A stretch of DNA of 64,000 nt from Cupriavidus yeoncheonensis (GCF_905397275.1 NZ_CAJPUY010000017.1:62001-126000), one strand, 5' to 3'; positions 9,266 to 18,044 are shown, numbered from the stretch's first letter. The notes: generated by a model not told the origin, from the letters alone. Numbers and translations are program-made.

Positions 9266-10582
9266 CTACGCGGCGGCGAGAACATGGCGCCGGCGGCGCA
9301 GCCGCAAGCGCCCGCTCGCATCCAGCTCGCCCTGGTCCCGCGTCCTGAAGAAGCCGTCCGGCGTCAGGCTGTCGGCGGTCTTCGCGGCGGCCTTGTAGTA
9401 GCCGATCATCCGCCCGGGGCTCTTGACCAGCACCTCGCCATTACCGGCAATACGGCATTCGACACCAGGGTTGCACCGGCCCACATAGCCGTCGCGCGCC
9501 TGCCCCGGCAGGCTGAGGTGGGAATAGCCGAAGTTCTCGGGCAGGCCGTAGCCGACCACCAGTTCCAGTCCGGCGGCGCGGTACCACGCCGCTACCGGGC
9601 GCGGCACCGGGCCGCCCGCGGCGAACGCGACCCGGGCCTGATCCAGTCCGATGCGGCGGCGCTGCAGCCACCTCAGGCCAGGGGACAAGCCCGGTACCGC
9701 AAGCAGGCATCGGTGCAATCGCGGCGACACATAGGGGCAGAACGGCAGATCGCACAGCGCCCAGGCGCGCGGTATGGCATGGAAGAGCGTGGGCCTGGCG
9801 CGGCGCAGGTCCTGCAGGATGGTGTCGGGCCGCTCGTAGAAGAACACGCGGTAGCCGAAGCACAGCGACGCGCATTCGACCACCAGGCGGCCCGCGCATT
9901 GCGCGAGAGGCAGGTAGGCGAGCAGGCGGTCCGACGATGCACGCCGGTGCCGCGCGGGCAGCACGTCATTGAGCGCGCGCGGCACGTCACAAAGGGTGCG
10001 GAAGCGGTGCATCACACCCTTCAGTCGGCCGGTGCTGCCTGGCACGTAGAGAATCGTGGCAAGCGCGGACGGATCGGGCATCGTGACAGTGCGCAGCCGT
10101 GGCGAGGCCGCGATGATCGACTGCCAGGCCTCACCCCGCCCCGGTCCGGCCTGGGGCAGGCGGATCACCGGCATCTGCCCCGGCACCGCCGCCTCGTGTT
10201 CGCGCCATCGTGCGGCGTCTTCGAACGGCCGGCCGATGAATGCCAGTTGCGCATCGCTGTGGGACAGCATATAGGCGACGCCGCGCCGGTCGGCGTCCGG
10301 ACACACGGTCACGCTGACATGGCCGGCCATCCAGATCGCCAGGTCGGCGATGATCCAGTGCGCGCTGTTCTGCCCAAGGATGGCAATGGTCGACCCGGGC
10401 GGCAAACCCAGTGCCAGCAGATACGAGGCCATGCGCCTGGCCTCGTCCGCCACCTCGCACCAGCGGTAGTCCGCCACGGTGCCGTCAGGCTGGGGCTGCG
10501 TGAGATACACCGCGAACGGTGACGTCCGCTCCCAGTGCAGCAGGCAGTGCACGGGCGTAGGCTGGGGCTGCGGATCTGGCAT
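9266..10582 (-). CDS. AMP-binding acyl-CoA synthetase-like protein lacking the C-terminal domain
   Basis: Resembles long-chain acyl-CoA synthetases in the large N-terminal domain (438 residues), but stops right after the hinge. The ATP-binding P-loop, normally YTSGTTGxPKG, reads YVPGSTGRLKG near residue 166; the usual TGD-type motif reads TRDQGELD near residue 417; the hinge that is normally DRKKD reads RRRRHVLAAA followed by the stop. The C-terminal domain with the catalytic lysine is missing, so normal adenylation and thioesterification are doubtful. The start MPDPQPQPTP is chosen because upstream sequence is noncoding. It is divergent from a complete AMP-binding gene. It may be a decaying gene or a non-catalytic acyl-binding protein. 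Confidence 0.75.
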   Translation of the reverse strand: MPDPQPQPTPVHCLLHWERTSPFAVYLTQPQPDGTVADYRWCEVADEARRMASYLLALGLPPGSTIAILGQNSAHWIIADLAIWMAGHVSVTVCPDADRRGVAYMLSHSDAQLAFIGRPFEDAARWREHEAAVPGQMPVIRLPQAGPGRGEAWQSIIAASPRLRTVTMPDPSALATILYVPGSTGRLKGVMHRFRTLCDVPRALNDVLPARHRRASSDRLLAYLPLAQCAGRLVVECASLCFGYRVFFYERPDTILQDLRRARPTLFHAIPRAWALCDLPFCPYVSPRLHRCLLAVPGLSPGLRWLQRRRIGLDQARVAFAAGGPVPRPVAAWYRAAGLELVVGYGLPENFGYSHLSLPGQARDGYVGRCNPGVECRIAGNGEVLVKSPGRMIGYYKAAAKTADSLTPDGFFRTRDQGELDASGRLRLRRRRHVLAAA

Positions 10583-10740
10583 GGCGGTGACTCGCTTTCG
10601 GCGGGTGTGGACGGGAGCAGGCCTGGCGTGGCTTGCTGATTCGAGCGTAGTCGAGCCAGCCCGGTTGGCGCCCCCCTCGCATGGAGAGGGATCACCCACG
10701 GCCTGTGCCGGGGTCGGCAGCAGCGCCCCGAGGAAACCCT

Positions 10741-10759
10741 CCCTCTCCTCTGGGGAGGG
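10741..10759. repeat. C-rich inverted repeat in divergent promoter region
   Basis: CCCTCTCC and GGGGAGGG flank a 3-base loop (eight pairs, one G-T). It lies between the two divergent AMP-binding genes and resembles the hairpin at 40871-40895. Confidence 0.55.
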
Positions 10760-10827
10760 GCACTCCAAAAAACCGCACTCCTACACTGCTTCGCCAGCAC
10801 ACGAAAAAAGAAGCCACGGAGACAGCG

Positions 10828-12405
10828 ATGAAAATGGACTTCGCCCGCGTCATGGGGCAGCTTGCCGCACAGTTTGCCGACCAGGAGGCGCTGGTCAACA
10901 TCGAGCGCAACCGGCGCTACACCTTCCGCGAACTGCACCGGCTGACCAACCGCATCGCCAACATGATGCGCACCCGCCTGGGCCTGCATCGCGGCGATGT
11001 CGCGCTCTGCATCCTGGAGAACGACAACCTCTCGCTGCTGCACGCCTGGACGGCCTTCAAGGGCGATGTGGCGGTGGCGCACACCAATATCCGCGACGCC
11101 TTCGACGAACACCGGTGGCAGGTCGAGTTCATCCGCCCCAAGGTTGTCTTCATCGAGACGCCACTGCTGGACCGCTACGCCGACATGCTGCGCGAGCGCG
11201 GCGTCACCGTGGTGTGCATGGACGAGCCCGCGGCGCCGCGCGAGGGCGTACATCACTTCCGGGACTTGCTCGACGGCATCCCGGACACGGAGCCGGGGGT
11301 CCAGTCGGACACGCAGTCGGACATCCTGATCTACCGCTTCACCGGCGGCACGACCGGCCGCAGCAAGTGCGCGCAGTACACCATCGACAACTGGCTCGCC
11401 GCGCGCGACACCATGTATGCCGATGCCGAGCAGAGCGTGGCGCTGAACCGCGAGACGCGCTACCTGCATATCGCGCCGGTCAGCCACGGCTCGGGCCTGT
11501 CGTTCCTGCCGACCCTGTTTCGCGGCGGCTGCACGCTGACGCAGAACGCGGCCGACCTGAAGGCCTGGTGCCGCAACGTCGAAGCGGAGAAGGTCACCAC
11601 CACGCTGATGGTGCCGACCCTGGTGAACCTGCTGCTGGACCTGCCCGAAGCCACCGGATACGACCTTTCCAGCCTGCGCACCCTCTACTACGGCGCCGCG
11701 CCGATGAGCCCATCCAAGCTGGGACAGGCACAGCAGCGCTTCGGCAACATCTTCTTCCAGCTCTATGGCGCGACCGAATGCGCGCAGGCGGTCTGCACGC
11801 TGACCCAGTCCGACCACCTGACGGCGATTGAGACCGGAAGGCTCGCTTCCGCCGGCCGGCCCACCATCGGCATCGAGATGCGCATCGTCGACGAAGCCGG
11901 CAACGACGTCGCGCGCGGCGCCACGGGCGAGATCTGGCTGCGCGGACGCGGCACCATCAGCGGCTACTACGGCAACCCGGAAGGCACGGCGTCGGAGTTC
12001 TCTGACGGCTTCTGGAAATCCGGCGACCTCGGCTATGTCGACGAGGCCGGCTACGTGTTCATCGTCGACCGCAAGAAGGACATGATCATCAGCGGTGGCT
12101 TCAACGTGTACGCGGTCGAGGTCGAGGCTTCTCTCAATGCCCATCCGGCCGTCTTCATGTCGGCGGTGGTCGGTGTTCCGCACGACAAGTGGGGCGAGGC
12201 GGTGCACGCGGAAGTGGTGCTGCGGCCCGGCGCCACGGTCGAGACGGAGGTGCTGATCGAACATGTCAAGGACACGCTGGGCCGCTTCAAGGCACCCAAG
12301 ACGATCGCCGTGGTCGAGGCACTACCCGTCAGCGCGGTCGGCAAGGTGCTGCGCCGGCGTGTGCGCGAGAAATACTGGGCCGACCAGCCCAGGCAGGTCT
12401 CCTGA
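10828..12405 (+). CDS. AMP-forming acyl-CoA synthetase (fatty acid/carboxylate-CoA ligase)
   Basis: Complete ANL-superfamily ligase of 525 residues that activates a carboxylic acid to its CoA ester through an acyl-AMP. Motifs in order: RFTGGTTGRSKCAQYT (P-loop, residues 170-185), YYGAAPMSP, QLYGATE, the SGDLGYVDEAGYVFIVDRKK hinge region, and GKVLRRRVRE containing the C-terminal catalytic lysine near residue 508. The start MKMDFARVMG follows a GGAGA site 6 bp upstream. It is closed by a good terminator. It is divergent from the truncated ligase and close to dehydrogenase and hydratase genes, so it probably supplies the CoA thioester for this catabolic region. Confidence 0.92.
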   Translation: MKMDFARVMGQLAAQFADQEALVNIERNRRYTFRELHRLTNRIANMMRTRLGLHRGDVALCILENDNLSLLHAWTAFKGDVAVAHTNIRDAFDEHRWQVEFIRPKVVFIETPLLDRYADMLRERGVTVVCMDEPAAPREGVHHFRDLLDGIPDTEPGVQSDTQSDILIYRFTGGTTGRSKCAQYTIDNWLAARDTMYADAEQSVALNRETRYLHIAPVSHGSGLSFLPTLFRGGCTLTQNAADLKAWCRNVEAEKVTTTLMVPTLVNLLLDLPEATGYDLSSLRTLYYGAAPMSPSKLGQAQQRFGNIFFQLYGATECAQAVCTLTQSDHLTAIETGRLASAGRPTIGIEMRIVDEAGNDVARGATGEIWLRGRGTISGYYGNPEGTASEFSDGFWKSGDLGYVDEAGYVFIVDRKKDMIISGGFNVYAVEVEASLNAHPAVFMSAVVGVPHDKWGEAVHAEVVLRPGATVETEVLIEHVKDTLGRFKAPKTIAVVEALPVSAVGKVLRRRVREKYWADQPRQVS

Positions 12406-12503
12406 AAAGACTGGCATCCGGCCGCACGGACTTCGGGGGAGGCGAGGTGCGCCGGGCAGCCAGCAATCAAAGGCTTCGCGCTTGATCTCCGCGTTGTTTG
12501 GCT

Positions 12504-12530
12504 CTCCGGCTTCGTGCCGGAGTCTTTTTT
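12504..12530 (+). terminator. Rho-independent terminator after the acyl-CoA synthetase
   Basis: CTCCGGC (12504-12510), loop TTCGT, GCCGGAG (12516-12522), then a T-rich tail TCTTTTTT. It is a strong intrinsic terminator about 100 bp past the ligase stop. Confidence 0.92.
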
Positions 12531-12549
12531 CCACATTGCCATCCCGATG

Positions 12550-12699
12550 TCATCCGACACCCACAGCCCCTGCCAGGACTACTTCAACCTCCATGTCAGC
12601 GTCGACCGGGACACGCGGCGGCCGCTTGCCCTGCCGCCGGCACTGCGCGAGGCCCTGCTGCCGCTCGCAGTGCCGGCATGCCGCGGCACCGCGGCTTGA
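12550..12699 (+). CDS. Small protein of unknown function, 49 residues
   Basis: Unrecognised short frame starting MSSDTHSPCQDYF. An in-frame methionine further upstream is ruled out because it lies inside the terminator hairpin. The segment DYFNLHVSVDRDTRRPL looks like an ordinary folded strand-rich peptide rather than the arginine-rich noise of shadow frames. Its stop overlaps the start of the next frame as TGATG, which suggests translational coupling. No family is recognised, and the short length keeps confidence low. Confidence 0.4.
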   Translation, partial: SSDTHSPCQDYFNLHVSVDRDTRRPLALPPALREALLPLAVPACRGTAA

Positions 12700-13346
12700 T
12701 GCGCCGGCCCGCAACGATCGCCATGGCCGCCATGTCAGACACCGGACCCGCTTCTGTCGGCCGGCTCCAGCCGCGCATCAGCGCGCTGCTCGCGCAGGTG
12801 CGAGAAACTAGCCGCCATGCCAAGCGGCTGGCCCGCGCCAGTGCGCGGCGCGGCGAAGGCGACTTCGCCGATTGCCTGGCACGGCTGTATGACCATTGGA
12901 TTGTGTTCAGCCAGGGAAAGCAGCGCCTGATCCGGATTGCCAGCGCGGCGGAAGTCGGCGCGCTGAGCCTGCGGCATCTGCAGTACGGGGAGCGCGATGT
13001 CGGCATGACCGACGACGCGGCCCTGCGCGCGCTCTACTGGACCACGGCGCGCCGCTGGCAGGGCGCGAGGCACGATGTCATGAACGCCGATGCGACGGAC
13101 CGCGGGCCGGCGGGACACGCCCGGCCTGACCTGGACTCGATGTGCGGCGCATGCCGGGAGCTGCATCGCGATGCCCGCCGGCGCGGGCCCCATGTCGCAC
13201 TCCGGACAGCCCCTCCAGCCAGCTCGGCACCTCTGCGCGCCGGTGGCCGCTGGTTCCGGTGCACCGCATGCCCCACCCACTGGGTGCGCCGCCATCCGGC
13301 CCATGAGCCGTTCGCAGTGTGGACTGCCACGGCCGCTCGCGCGTAG
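12699..13346 (+). CDS. Hypothetical protein with two CxxC motifs
   Basis: Unrecognised protein of 215 residues if begun at the ATG overlapping the previous stop; MSDTGPASVG at residue 12 is an equally possible start. The middle is helical, with FADCLARLYDHWIVFSQGKQ and ALSLRHLQYGERDVG-like segments. The C-terminal third holds CGAC and CTAC, about 45 residues apart, which could form a zinc site. The last part is arginine/alanine-rich. Codon use in the first two thirds looks genuine. Its neighbours give no functional hint. Confidence 0.5.
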   Translation: MRRPATIAMAAMSDTGPASVGRLQPRISALLAQVRETSRHAKRLARASARRGEGDFADCLARLYDHWIVFSQGKQRLIRIASAAEVGALSLRHLQYGERDVGMTDDAALRALYWTTARRWQGARHDVMNADATDRGPAGHARPDLDSMCGACRELHRDARRRGPHVALRTAPPASSAPLRAGGRWFRCTACPTHWVRRHPAHEPFAVWTATAARA

Positions 13347-13404
13347 CCCCAGGACAAAAGGGCCCGGCAGGCACGAAGGCCTCCCGGGTCATGGCTGCTG
13401 GGGA

Positions 13405-13548
13405 TCAGGACACGCTCAGCACGCGGCCTGGTGGATCGCCAGTGCGTCGGCTTGCCGGATACTGATCAGGCAACAGCGCGCCGAGGCGGCGCGCCACGCC
13501 ATATTCGACCACCAGGGTCGGAACGGTCTGAAAGCGAAACACGTTCAA
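13405..13548 (-). pseudogene. Remnant of an iron-containing alcohol dehydrogenase (N-terminus only)
   Basis: A TTG start preceded 8 bp upstream by a GGAGG ribosome site opens a 47-residue frame beginning LNVFRFQTVPTLVVEYGVA and continuing RRLGALLP. This is the typical N-terminal strand of Fe-dependent alcohol dehydrogenases of the maleylacetate-reductase-like group. After about 30 residues the similarity fades into RRTGDPPGRV and stops, where the family continues for roughly 350 more residues. It lies 23 bp behind the acyl-CoA dehydrogenase gene on the same strand, so it probably was the next gene of that operon before a deletion. Confidence 0.7.
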
Positions 13549-13571
13549 GATGCATGCCTCCAGCGGACCGG

Positions 13572-14717
13572 TCAGGCCAGGCTGCGCGAGATGATGAGCT
13601 TCTGGATATGGCTCGTGCCCTCATAGATGCGGGTCACGCGCACGTCGCGCAGGTAGCGCTCCACGGGGAAGTCGGTGAGGTAGCCATAGCCGCCATGGAT
13701 CTGCAGGGCATCGGAGCAGACCGCTTCGGCGATATCGCTCGCGTACATCTTGGCCATCGCCGCTTCACGCGCGCAGTCGATACCGGCATCCGCCAGCCGC
13801 GCGGCGTGCAGGCAGTACTGGAAGGCGGTCTCGACGCGCGTCGACATATCGGCCAGATCGAATGCAACGCCTTGCAGCTGGTTGATCGGTGCGCCATAGG
13901 CTTCGCGCTCGGAGGCATAGGCGATTGCGGCTTCCAGCGCGGCACGCGCCGCGCCCGCGGCAATGAAGGCGATGCCGATGCGGCCATCGGACAGCGAACT
14001 CATCACGGTCCGGTAGCCCTGTCCTTCCGCGCCCAGCAGGTCACCCACGGGAGCACGGTAGTTTTCCAGCGCGATTTGCGCGGTATGCGCGGTGTGCTGG
14101 CCCAGCTTCTCCTCGATACGGGTGACCACGTAGCCGGGCTGCTGCGGGTCGACGAGGATGGTGCTCGCGCCCTTCTTGCCCGCGGCCTTGTCCGTCAGTA
14201 CGAAGGCGATGCCGACACCGGCCTCGCTGCCATTCGAGATGAACTGCTTGGCGCCGTTCAGCACGTAGTGGTCGCCGTCGCGCACGCCGGTGGCGCGCAG
14301 CGCCGCGGTGTCGGAGCCGGCGTGCGGCTCGCTCAGCAGGAAGGCCCCGATGGACTCGCCGCTCGCCATGGCGGGCAGGTAGCGCTGCTTCTGCGCTTCG
14401 GTGCCATGCGCCGCGATGGTCGCGGCGACAAAATTGTGGACGTGCACGATCGTGGCCAGGCCGGCGTCGACCGAAGCGAACTGGTGCTGTGCCAGGCAGA
14501 ATTCCAGCAGCCCCGAGCCGCTGCCGCCGTAGGCTTCCGGAACCAGCATGCCCAGGAAACCGAGCTCGCCCAGCACCTTCAGCTCGTCACGCGGCCACGC
14601 CGAGGCCCGGTCGCGTGCCGCTGCCGTGGGAGCGATCACCTCGGCCGCCAGCCGGCGGGCCGAATCGTTGATCAGGATCTGCTGTTCGGTAAAGAGTGCG
14701 GTATTGATGTCTGCCAT
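13572..14717 (-). CDS. Acyl-CoA dehydrogenase
   Basis: Acyl-CoA dehydrogenase of 381 residues, clearly paralogous to the one ending at 6216. LLSEPHAGSDTAAL is the FAD motif, and YEGTSHIQKLIISRSLA at the C-terminus carries the catalytic glutamate. The start MADINTALFTEQQ begins at the conserved helix; the frame extending further upstream has no support. It is followed by the alcohol dehydrogenase remnant and preceded, at a distance, by an MBL hydrolase on the same strand. Substrate is unknown. Confidence 0.9.
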   Translation of the reverse strand: MADINTALFTEQQILINDSARRLAAEVIAPTAAARDRASAWPRDELKVLGELGFLGMLVPEAYGGSGSGLLEFCLAQHQFASVDAGLATIVHVHNFVAATIAAHGTEAQKQRYLPAMASGESIGAFLLSEPHAGSDTAALRATGVRDGDHYVLNGAKQFISNGSEAGVGIAFVLTDKAAGKKGASTILVDPQQPGYVVTRIEEKLGQHTAHTAQIALENYRAPVGDLLGAEGQGYRTVMSSLSDGRIGIAFIAAGAARAALEAAIAYASEREAYGAPINQLQGVAFDLADMSTRVETAFQYCLHAARLADAGIDCAREAAMAKMYASDIAEAVCSDALQIHGGYGYLTDFPVERYLRDVRVTRIYEGTSHIQKLIISRSLA

Positions 14718-15097
14718 GGCGGTGTTTGTCTGGTGTCGTGTCGTACGGTTGCGGTATGCGTCGGGGCTGTCGCGCATTCCACGGAGAATTCCGGCGTGAA
14801 CCGATCGCCCGGTCCAGCATAGGGCGCGGGCGCCGGCCACGCCCCTCCCGGGAATGGAGGGTGGCGGACGCCGTCCGGCGTCGCGTCGGGTCCGGTCTCG
14901 CGCAGCGCCAATGCGCAACGGGCCAGCTCGAGCAGCAAGCCATGCCGGTCATCGATCGACGCATCCGGCGCCGGCCGGTCAAGGCACCGCAGCAGGGTGT
15001 CGCGCCATTGCCGCAGCGCCTGCGCCGGGTGCGGTTCGTCGCCGTCGGCGCCAGATGCCGCGGCCCCCTGGTTCGCAATGCCGGCTTCCTGCTTCAT
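14672..15097 (-). CDS. Doubtful small ORF in the 415-bp gap upstream of the dehydrogenase
   Basis: The gap between the dehydrogenase and MBL genes contains a frame of 141 codons starting MKQEAGIANQG behind an AGGTGG site. Its first 70 residues look protein-like (ALRQWRDTLLRCLDRP, LLLELARCALALRE), but the remainder is low quality and it overlaps the dehydrogenase start by 46 bp. No family is recognised. It may be a real small gene, a remnant, or chance. Confidence 0.25.
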   Translation of the reverse strand: MKQEAGIANQGAAASGADGDEPHPAQALRQWRDTLLRCLDRPAPDASIDDRHGLLLELARCALALRETGPDATPDGVRHPPFPGGAWPAPAPYAGPGDRFTPEFSVECATAPTHTATVRHDTRQTPPWQTSIPHSLPNSRS

Positions 15098-15132
15098 GCT
15101 GCCCACCTGATTTGCGTCGCCTGGCACCGGGC

Positions 15133-16221
15133 TCAGGCAGTCGCGCCGGACCGGCTGGCGTGGTACCAGGCCATGCCGGCGTCGTCGACGCGCACGTCGA
15201 GCTCGCCCAGTGCGTCCAGGTAGTTCAGATGCGCGATGGACTCGCCCGTGGCGAGCGCGTACTGCAGGGCATCGTCGCCCGACACCGGAATCGCGAACAG
15301 CACCGCGAACAGGTCGATGACGCGGCGCGGCTCTCTCAGTGCCTCGCGCAGCTGCGCCACGCCCCGCCACAGCGCCTGCTCCAGGCGGTCGATGCGTGCA
15401 TGGAGACCCTCGAACGGTTCATTGTGTGCCGGCAGCACCAGCACATCGGCGGGGACCACGCGGCGGATACGCGCGAGCGATGCCTCCCAGCCGGCGAGCG
15501 GATTGGCATCGGGTTCCATCGGATGCACCGATACATTGGACGAGATGCGCGGCAGGACCTGGTCGCCGGCAATCATCACGTGCAGGTCCGGCGAGTACAG
15601 GCACGCATGCTCGGGCGTATGGCCCTGCCCGATCAGCACCCGCCAGTCGTGGGCGCCGATGCGCACGACCGCGCCATCCTCGATGCGACGAAAGCTGCGC
15701 GGCAGGCGCGAGATCATCCTGCCCGCACGGCCGAAGCGGTTCCTGTAGCCGGTCAGCGCGGCTTCGTCCCAGCCGGCGCGACGATAGAAGGCAAGGCCTT
15801 CCGGCGGAACGTCCTGCCCGACCTCGGCGACCATGGCCAGGCTGTGCAGGTATTCCAGCTGCGTCATCCAGAGGCGGCACCCGAAACGCTCCGTCAGCCA
15901 GCCTGCCATGCCGACATGGTCGGGATGCTGGTGCGTGACGAACACGCGCGTGACCGGCCGCCCGCCGAGCGGCCCGGCGAGCAGGGCTTCCCAGGCCTGC
16001 ACCGTCTCCGGCGACAGCACGCCGGTATCGACGATCGCCCAGCCCTCGCCGTCTTCGATGGCCCAGACATTGATGTGCCTGAGCACATTGGGCAACGGCA
16101 GGCGCATCCACAGGACACCCGGTGCGATCTCGAAAGCCTGCCCGGGCGCGGGTGCGTCGCCGCATGGATAGTGCAGCCTTGCGGCCGGCTGGCCGATGTG
16201 TTCGGAATCAGGGCGATACAT
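15133..16221 (-). CDS. MBL-fold metallo-hydrolase
   Basis: Metallo-beta-lactamase-fold hydrolase of 362 residues. The metal motif THQHPDHVGMAG (HxHxDH) lies near residue 105, preceded by AIVDTGV; later metal ligands are in GQGHTPEH and LPAHNEPFEG. The protein is longer than a minimal MBL domain because of a C-terminal helical extension. Such proteins near acyl-CoA genes are often thioesterases or lactone hydrolases. The start MYRPDSEHIG is chosen since it leads into the fold; no strong ribosome site is seen. It could be first in a minus-strand unit with the downstream dehydrogenase. Confidence 0.85.
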   Translation of the reverse strand: MYRPDSEHIGQPAARLHYPCGDAPAPGQAFEIAPGVLWMRLPLPNVLRHINVWAIEDGEGWAIVDTGVLSPETVQAWEALLAGPLGGRPVTRVFVTHQHPDHVGMAGWLTERFGCRLWMTQLEYLHSLAMVAEVGQDVPPEGLAFYRRAGWDEAALTGYRNRFGRAGRMISRLPRSFRRIEDGAVVRIGAHDWRVLIGQGHTPEHACLYSPDLHVMIAGDQVLPRISSNVSVHPMEPDANPLAGWEASLARIRRVVPADVLVLPAHNEPFEGLHARIDRLEQALWRGVAQLREALREPRRVIDLFAVLFAIPVSGDDALQYALATGESIAHLNYLDALGELDVRVDDAGMAWYHASRSGATA

Positions 16222-16718
16222 GGGTGGGCTCCCGCAGTCGAACCATCGCCAGCCGACTCGCGGGCCAACGGATTCAGATGAACATTGCCGGTGGCCTTCT
16301 CGCTCTGCGCTGCCACCGTCCTGCTGTGCGCAGGTTGAAAGGTAGCCCGGCCACTGCACGCCATGCCCCCCTCCTTCAGGAAGGGGAAGCCGTGTGCGGG
16401 GCCCGTGCGCCTCCCATTGTTGTGTTCGGGTAACACACTGGTGAAATCCCTCAGGCGTGCGCGATCCCGTATGCCAGGGACACGCACTTGGCTACGCACA
16501 GCCGTTTCGAGGCGGCGCGGACCGGCGCCATGGTGCACCCCGCCCCTCCCCCCTCCCTTTTTGATAGGCGAGGCGCCACAGCGCCATCTCTACTGTCAAA
16601 GCGCGCTGGCAGCCTGGCTGACGGGCAGCGCCGCCAGCGTTTTCGCATGGCCAGCCCAAGACAGGCACAAGCCTGCGTTGACAGCTACAGACCAAAGGAA
16701 AAAAGGAGACTTCCGAGC
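16222..16718. other. Intergenic region between MBL hydrolase and porin
   Basis: No convincing gene is seen in this 497-bp divergent region. It holds C-rich tracts near 16365 and 16540, a short hairpin CTCCTT...AAGGGG near 16371, and the porin ribosome site AAAAGGAGA just before its start. The promoters of both flanking genes should lie here, but no clear -35/-10 pair could be assigned. Confidence 0.5.
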
Positions 16719-17897
16719 ATGAAGAAATCGCTTATCGCCCTTGCGACACTCGGCGCAGTGGCAGGGGCGGCGAATGCCCAGACCAGTGTGACGTTGTATG
16801 GGGTGATTGATACGGGTATCGAATACGTCAACCGGGTCGCCTCCGCTCCGAGCGCCCTGTCGCCGACGAACGCCCTGAGCGGCGTTGCTCCCGCTGGCCC
16901 GCGGGTCGCCATGAACGGCAACGGCGGGCTGTCGGCCTCGCGTTGGGGCCTGCGCGGCGTGGAAGACCTCGGCGGCGGCCTGAAGGCTTCTTTCTTACTG
17001 GAAAGCCAGTTCACGCCCGATACGGGCGCGTTCGCTGGCAATACCGGAATCTTCAACCGGCAGGCATACGTCGCGTTGGCCAACGAGTACGGCAAGATCG
17101 GCTTCGGCAAGCAGTACTCGAGCCTCGCCGAGGGCATGCTGAACTTTTCCCCGACCCGCGCCGCGCCCGCCTACGAGCCGGGGGTGTGGTGGCTTGGCGT
17201 GAACTACCGGCCCGCCAATACCGTCAAGTACACGGGTACCTTCGGGGCGCTGTCTGTCGCGGCCCATTACTCCTTTGGCGCCGGGACCGCGTTGTCGTCG
17301 CTCAGCGGCGGCGGCATTCTCTACGGCGGCGGCCTCGGCGAAACGCCGGGGGCCTGGAAGGACAACACGGCCTGGGGCGCGTCGGCGACCTATCTGGGCG
17401 AGAACATCGGCCTCGGCATCGGCTACGACGAGTGGCATCCCGCCGTGACCGTCGGCAACCCCGGGAAGGTGCGCAAGCTTGCCGCGGCCGGCAGCTATAC
17501 CACCGGTCCGTGGAAGTTCGTCGCCGGCTATCGCTGGGGCGACCAGACCTACGCAAACGGCAACACCGGCATGCGCGACGACTACTGGTTCGGCGGCGTG
17601 AGCTATCGTTTCACCCCGGCTTTCGATGTCCAGCTCGCTTACTTCTACACGAACATCAAGCAACTGGCCCTGACCAACACCGCCGCGTCGACCAATCCGG
17701 CGAACCCGCAGCAAGTGAGCCTGGTGGCGGACTACGCGTTCAGCAAGCGGACCGACGTCTACCTGACCACGGCGTGGGCACACAACGGCAGCCTCGCCAA
17801 CGACGGCCCGTTCACCGGCTACCTGTTCAACTACGCCTCGGCGCCGGGCCAGAAGAACATGGTCGGCGTGATGGCCGGCATCCGTCACGTGTTCTGA
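16719..17897 (+). CDS. Gram-negative porin (OmpC/Omp32-like)
   Basis: Outer membrane trimeric 16-strand beta-barrel porin of 392 residues. A signal peptide MKKSLIALATLGAVAGAANA is followed by QTSVTLYGVIDTGIEY, the hallmark start of Burkholderiales porins; SRWGLRGVEDLGGGLKASF, the conserved GFGKQYSSL and the C-terminal GIRHVF with terminal phenylalanine are all present. The start is fixed by the signal peptide and an AAAAGGAG site. Mature length is usual for the family. It stands alone; the substrate is unspecific or unknown. Confidence 0.95.
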   Translation: MKKSLIALATLGAVAGAANAQTSVTLYGVIDTGIEYVNRVASAPSALSPTNALSGVAPAGPRVAMNGNGGLSASRWGLRGVEDLGGGLKASFLLESQFTPDTGAFAGNTGIFNRQAYVALANEYGKIGFGKQYSSLAEGMLNFSPTRAAPAYEPGVWWLGVNYRPANTVKYTGTFGALSVAAHYSFGAGTALSSLSGGGILYGGGLGETPGAWKDNTAWGASATYLGENIGLGIGYDEWHPAVTVGNPGKVRKLAAAGSYTTGPWKFVAGYRWGDQTYANGNTGMRDDYWFGGVSYRFTPAFDVQLAYFYTNIKQLALTNTAASTNPANPQQVSLVADYAFSKRTDVYLTTAWAHNGSLANDGPFTGYLFNYASAPGQKNMVGVMAGIRHVF

Positions 17898-18008
17898 GTC
17901 CACGGAAGGCACAGTCGCCGCCGGCACTTCTGCCTCGGTGGCTGTGCTCCGGTAGCACGCAAAATCAAGGGCGAACTGGCGAGCTTGCAGGGCCAGCGCA
18001 CGTTCTCC

Positions 18009-18036
18009 TTGCACACCGCGGATTACTGTATATATT
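18009..18036 (+). promoter_or_regulatory. Sigma-70-like promoter overlapping LexA boxes
   Basis: TTGCAC (18009-18014) and TATATT (18031-18036) with a 16-bp spacer. The -10 element lies inside the first LexA box, so LexA binding would block RNA polymerase. Confidence 0.65.
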
Positions 18037-18041
18037 TACAG
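18026..18041 (+). promoter_or_regulatory. LexA (SOS) box 1
   Basis: CTGTATATATTTACAG fits CTGT-N8-ACAG exactly; with flanking bases TA and TA it also fits the 20-bp enterobacterial consensus with an AT-rich centre. Confidence 0.88.
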
Positions 18042-18044
18042 TAA

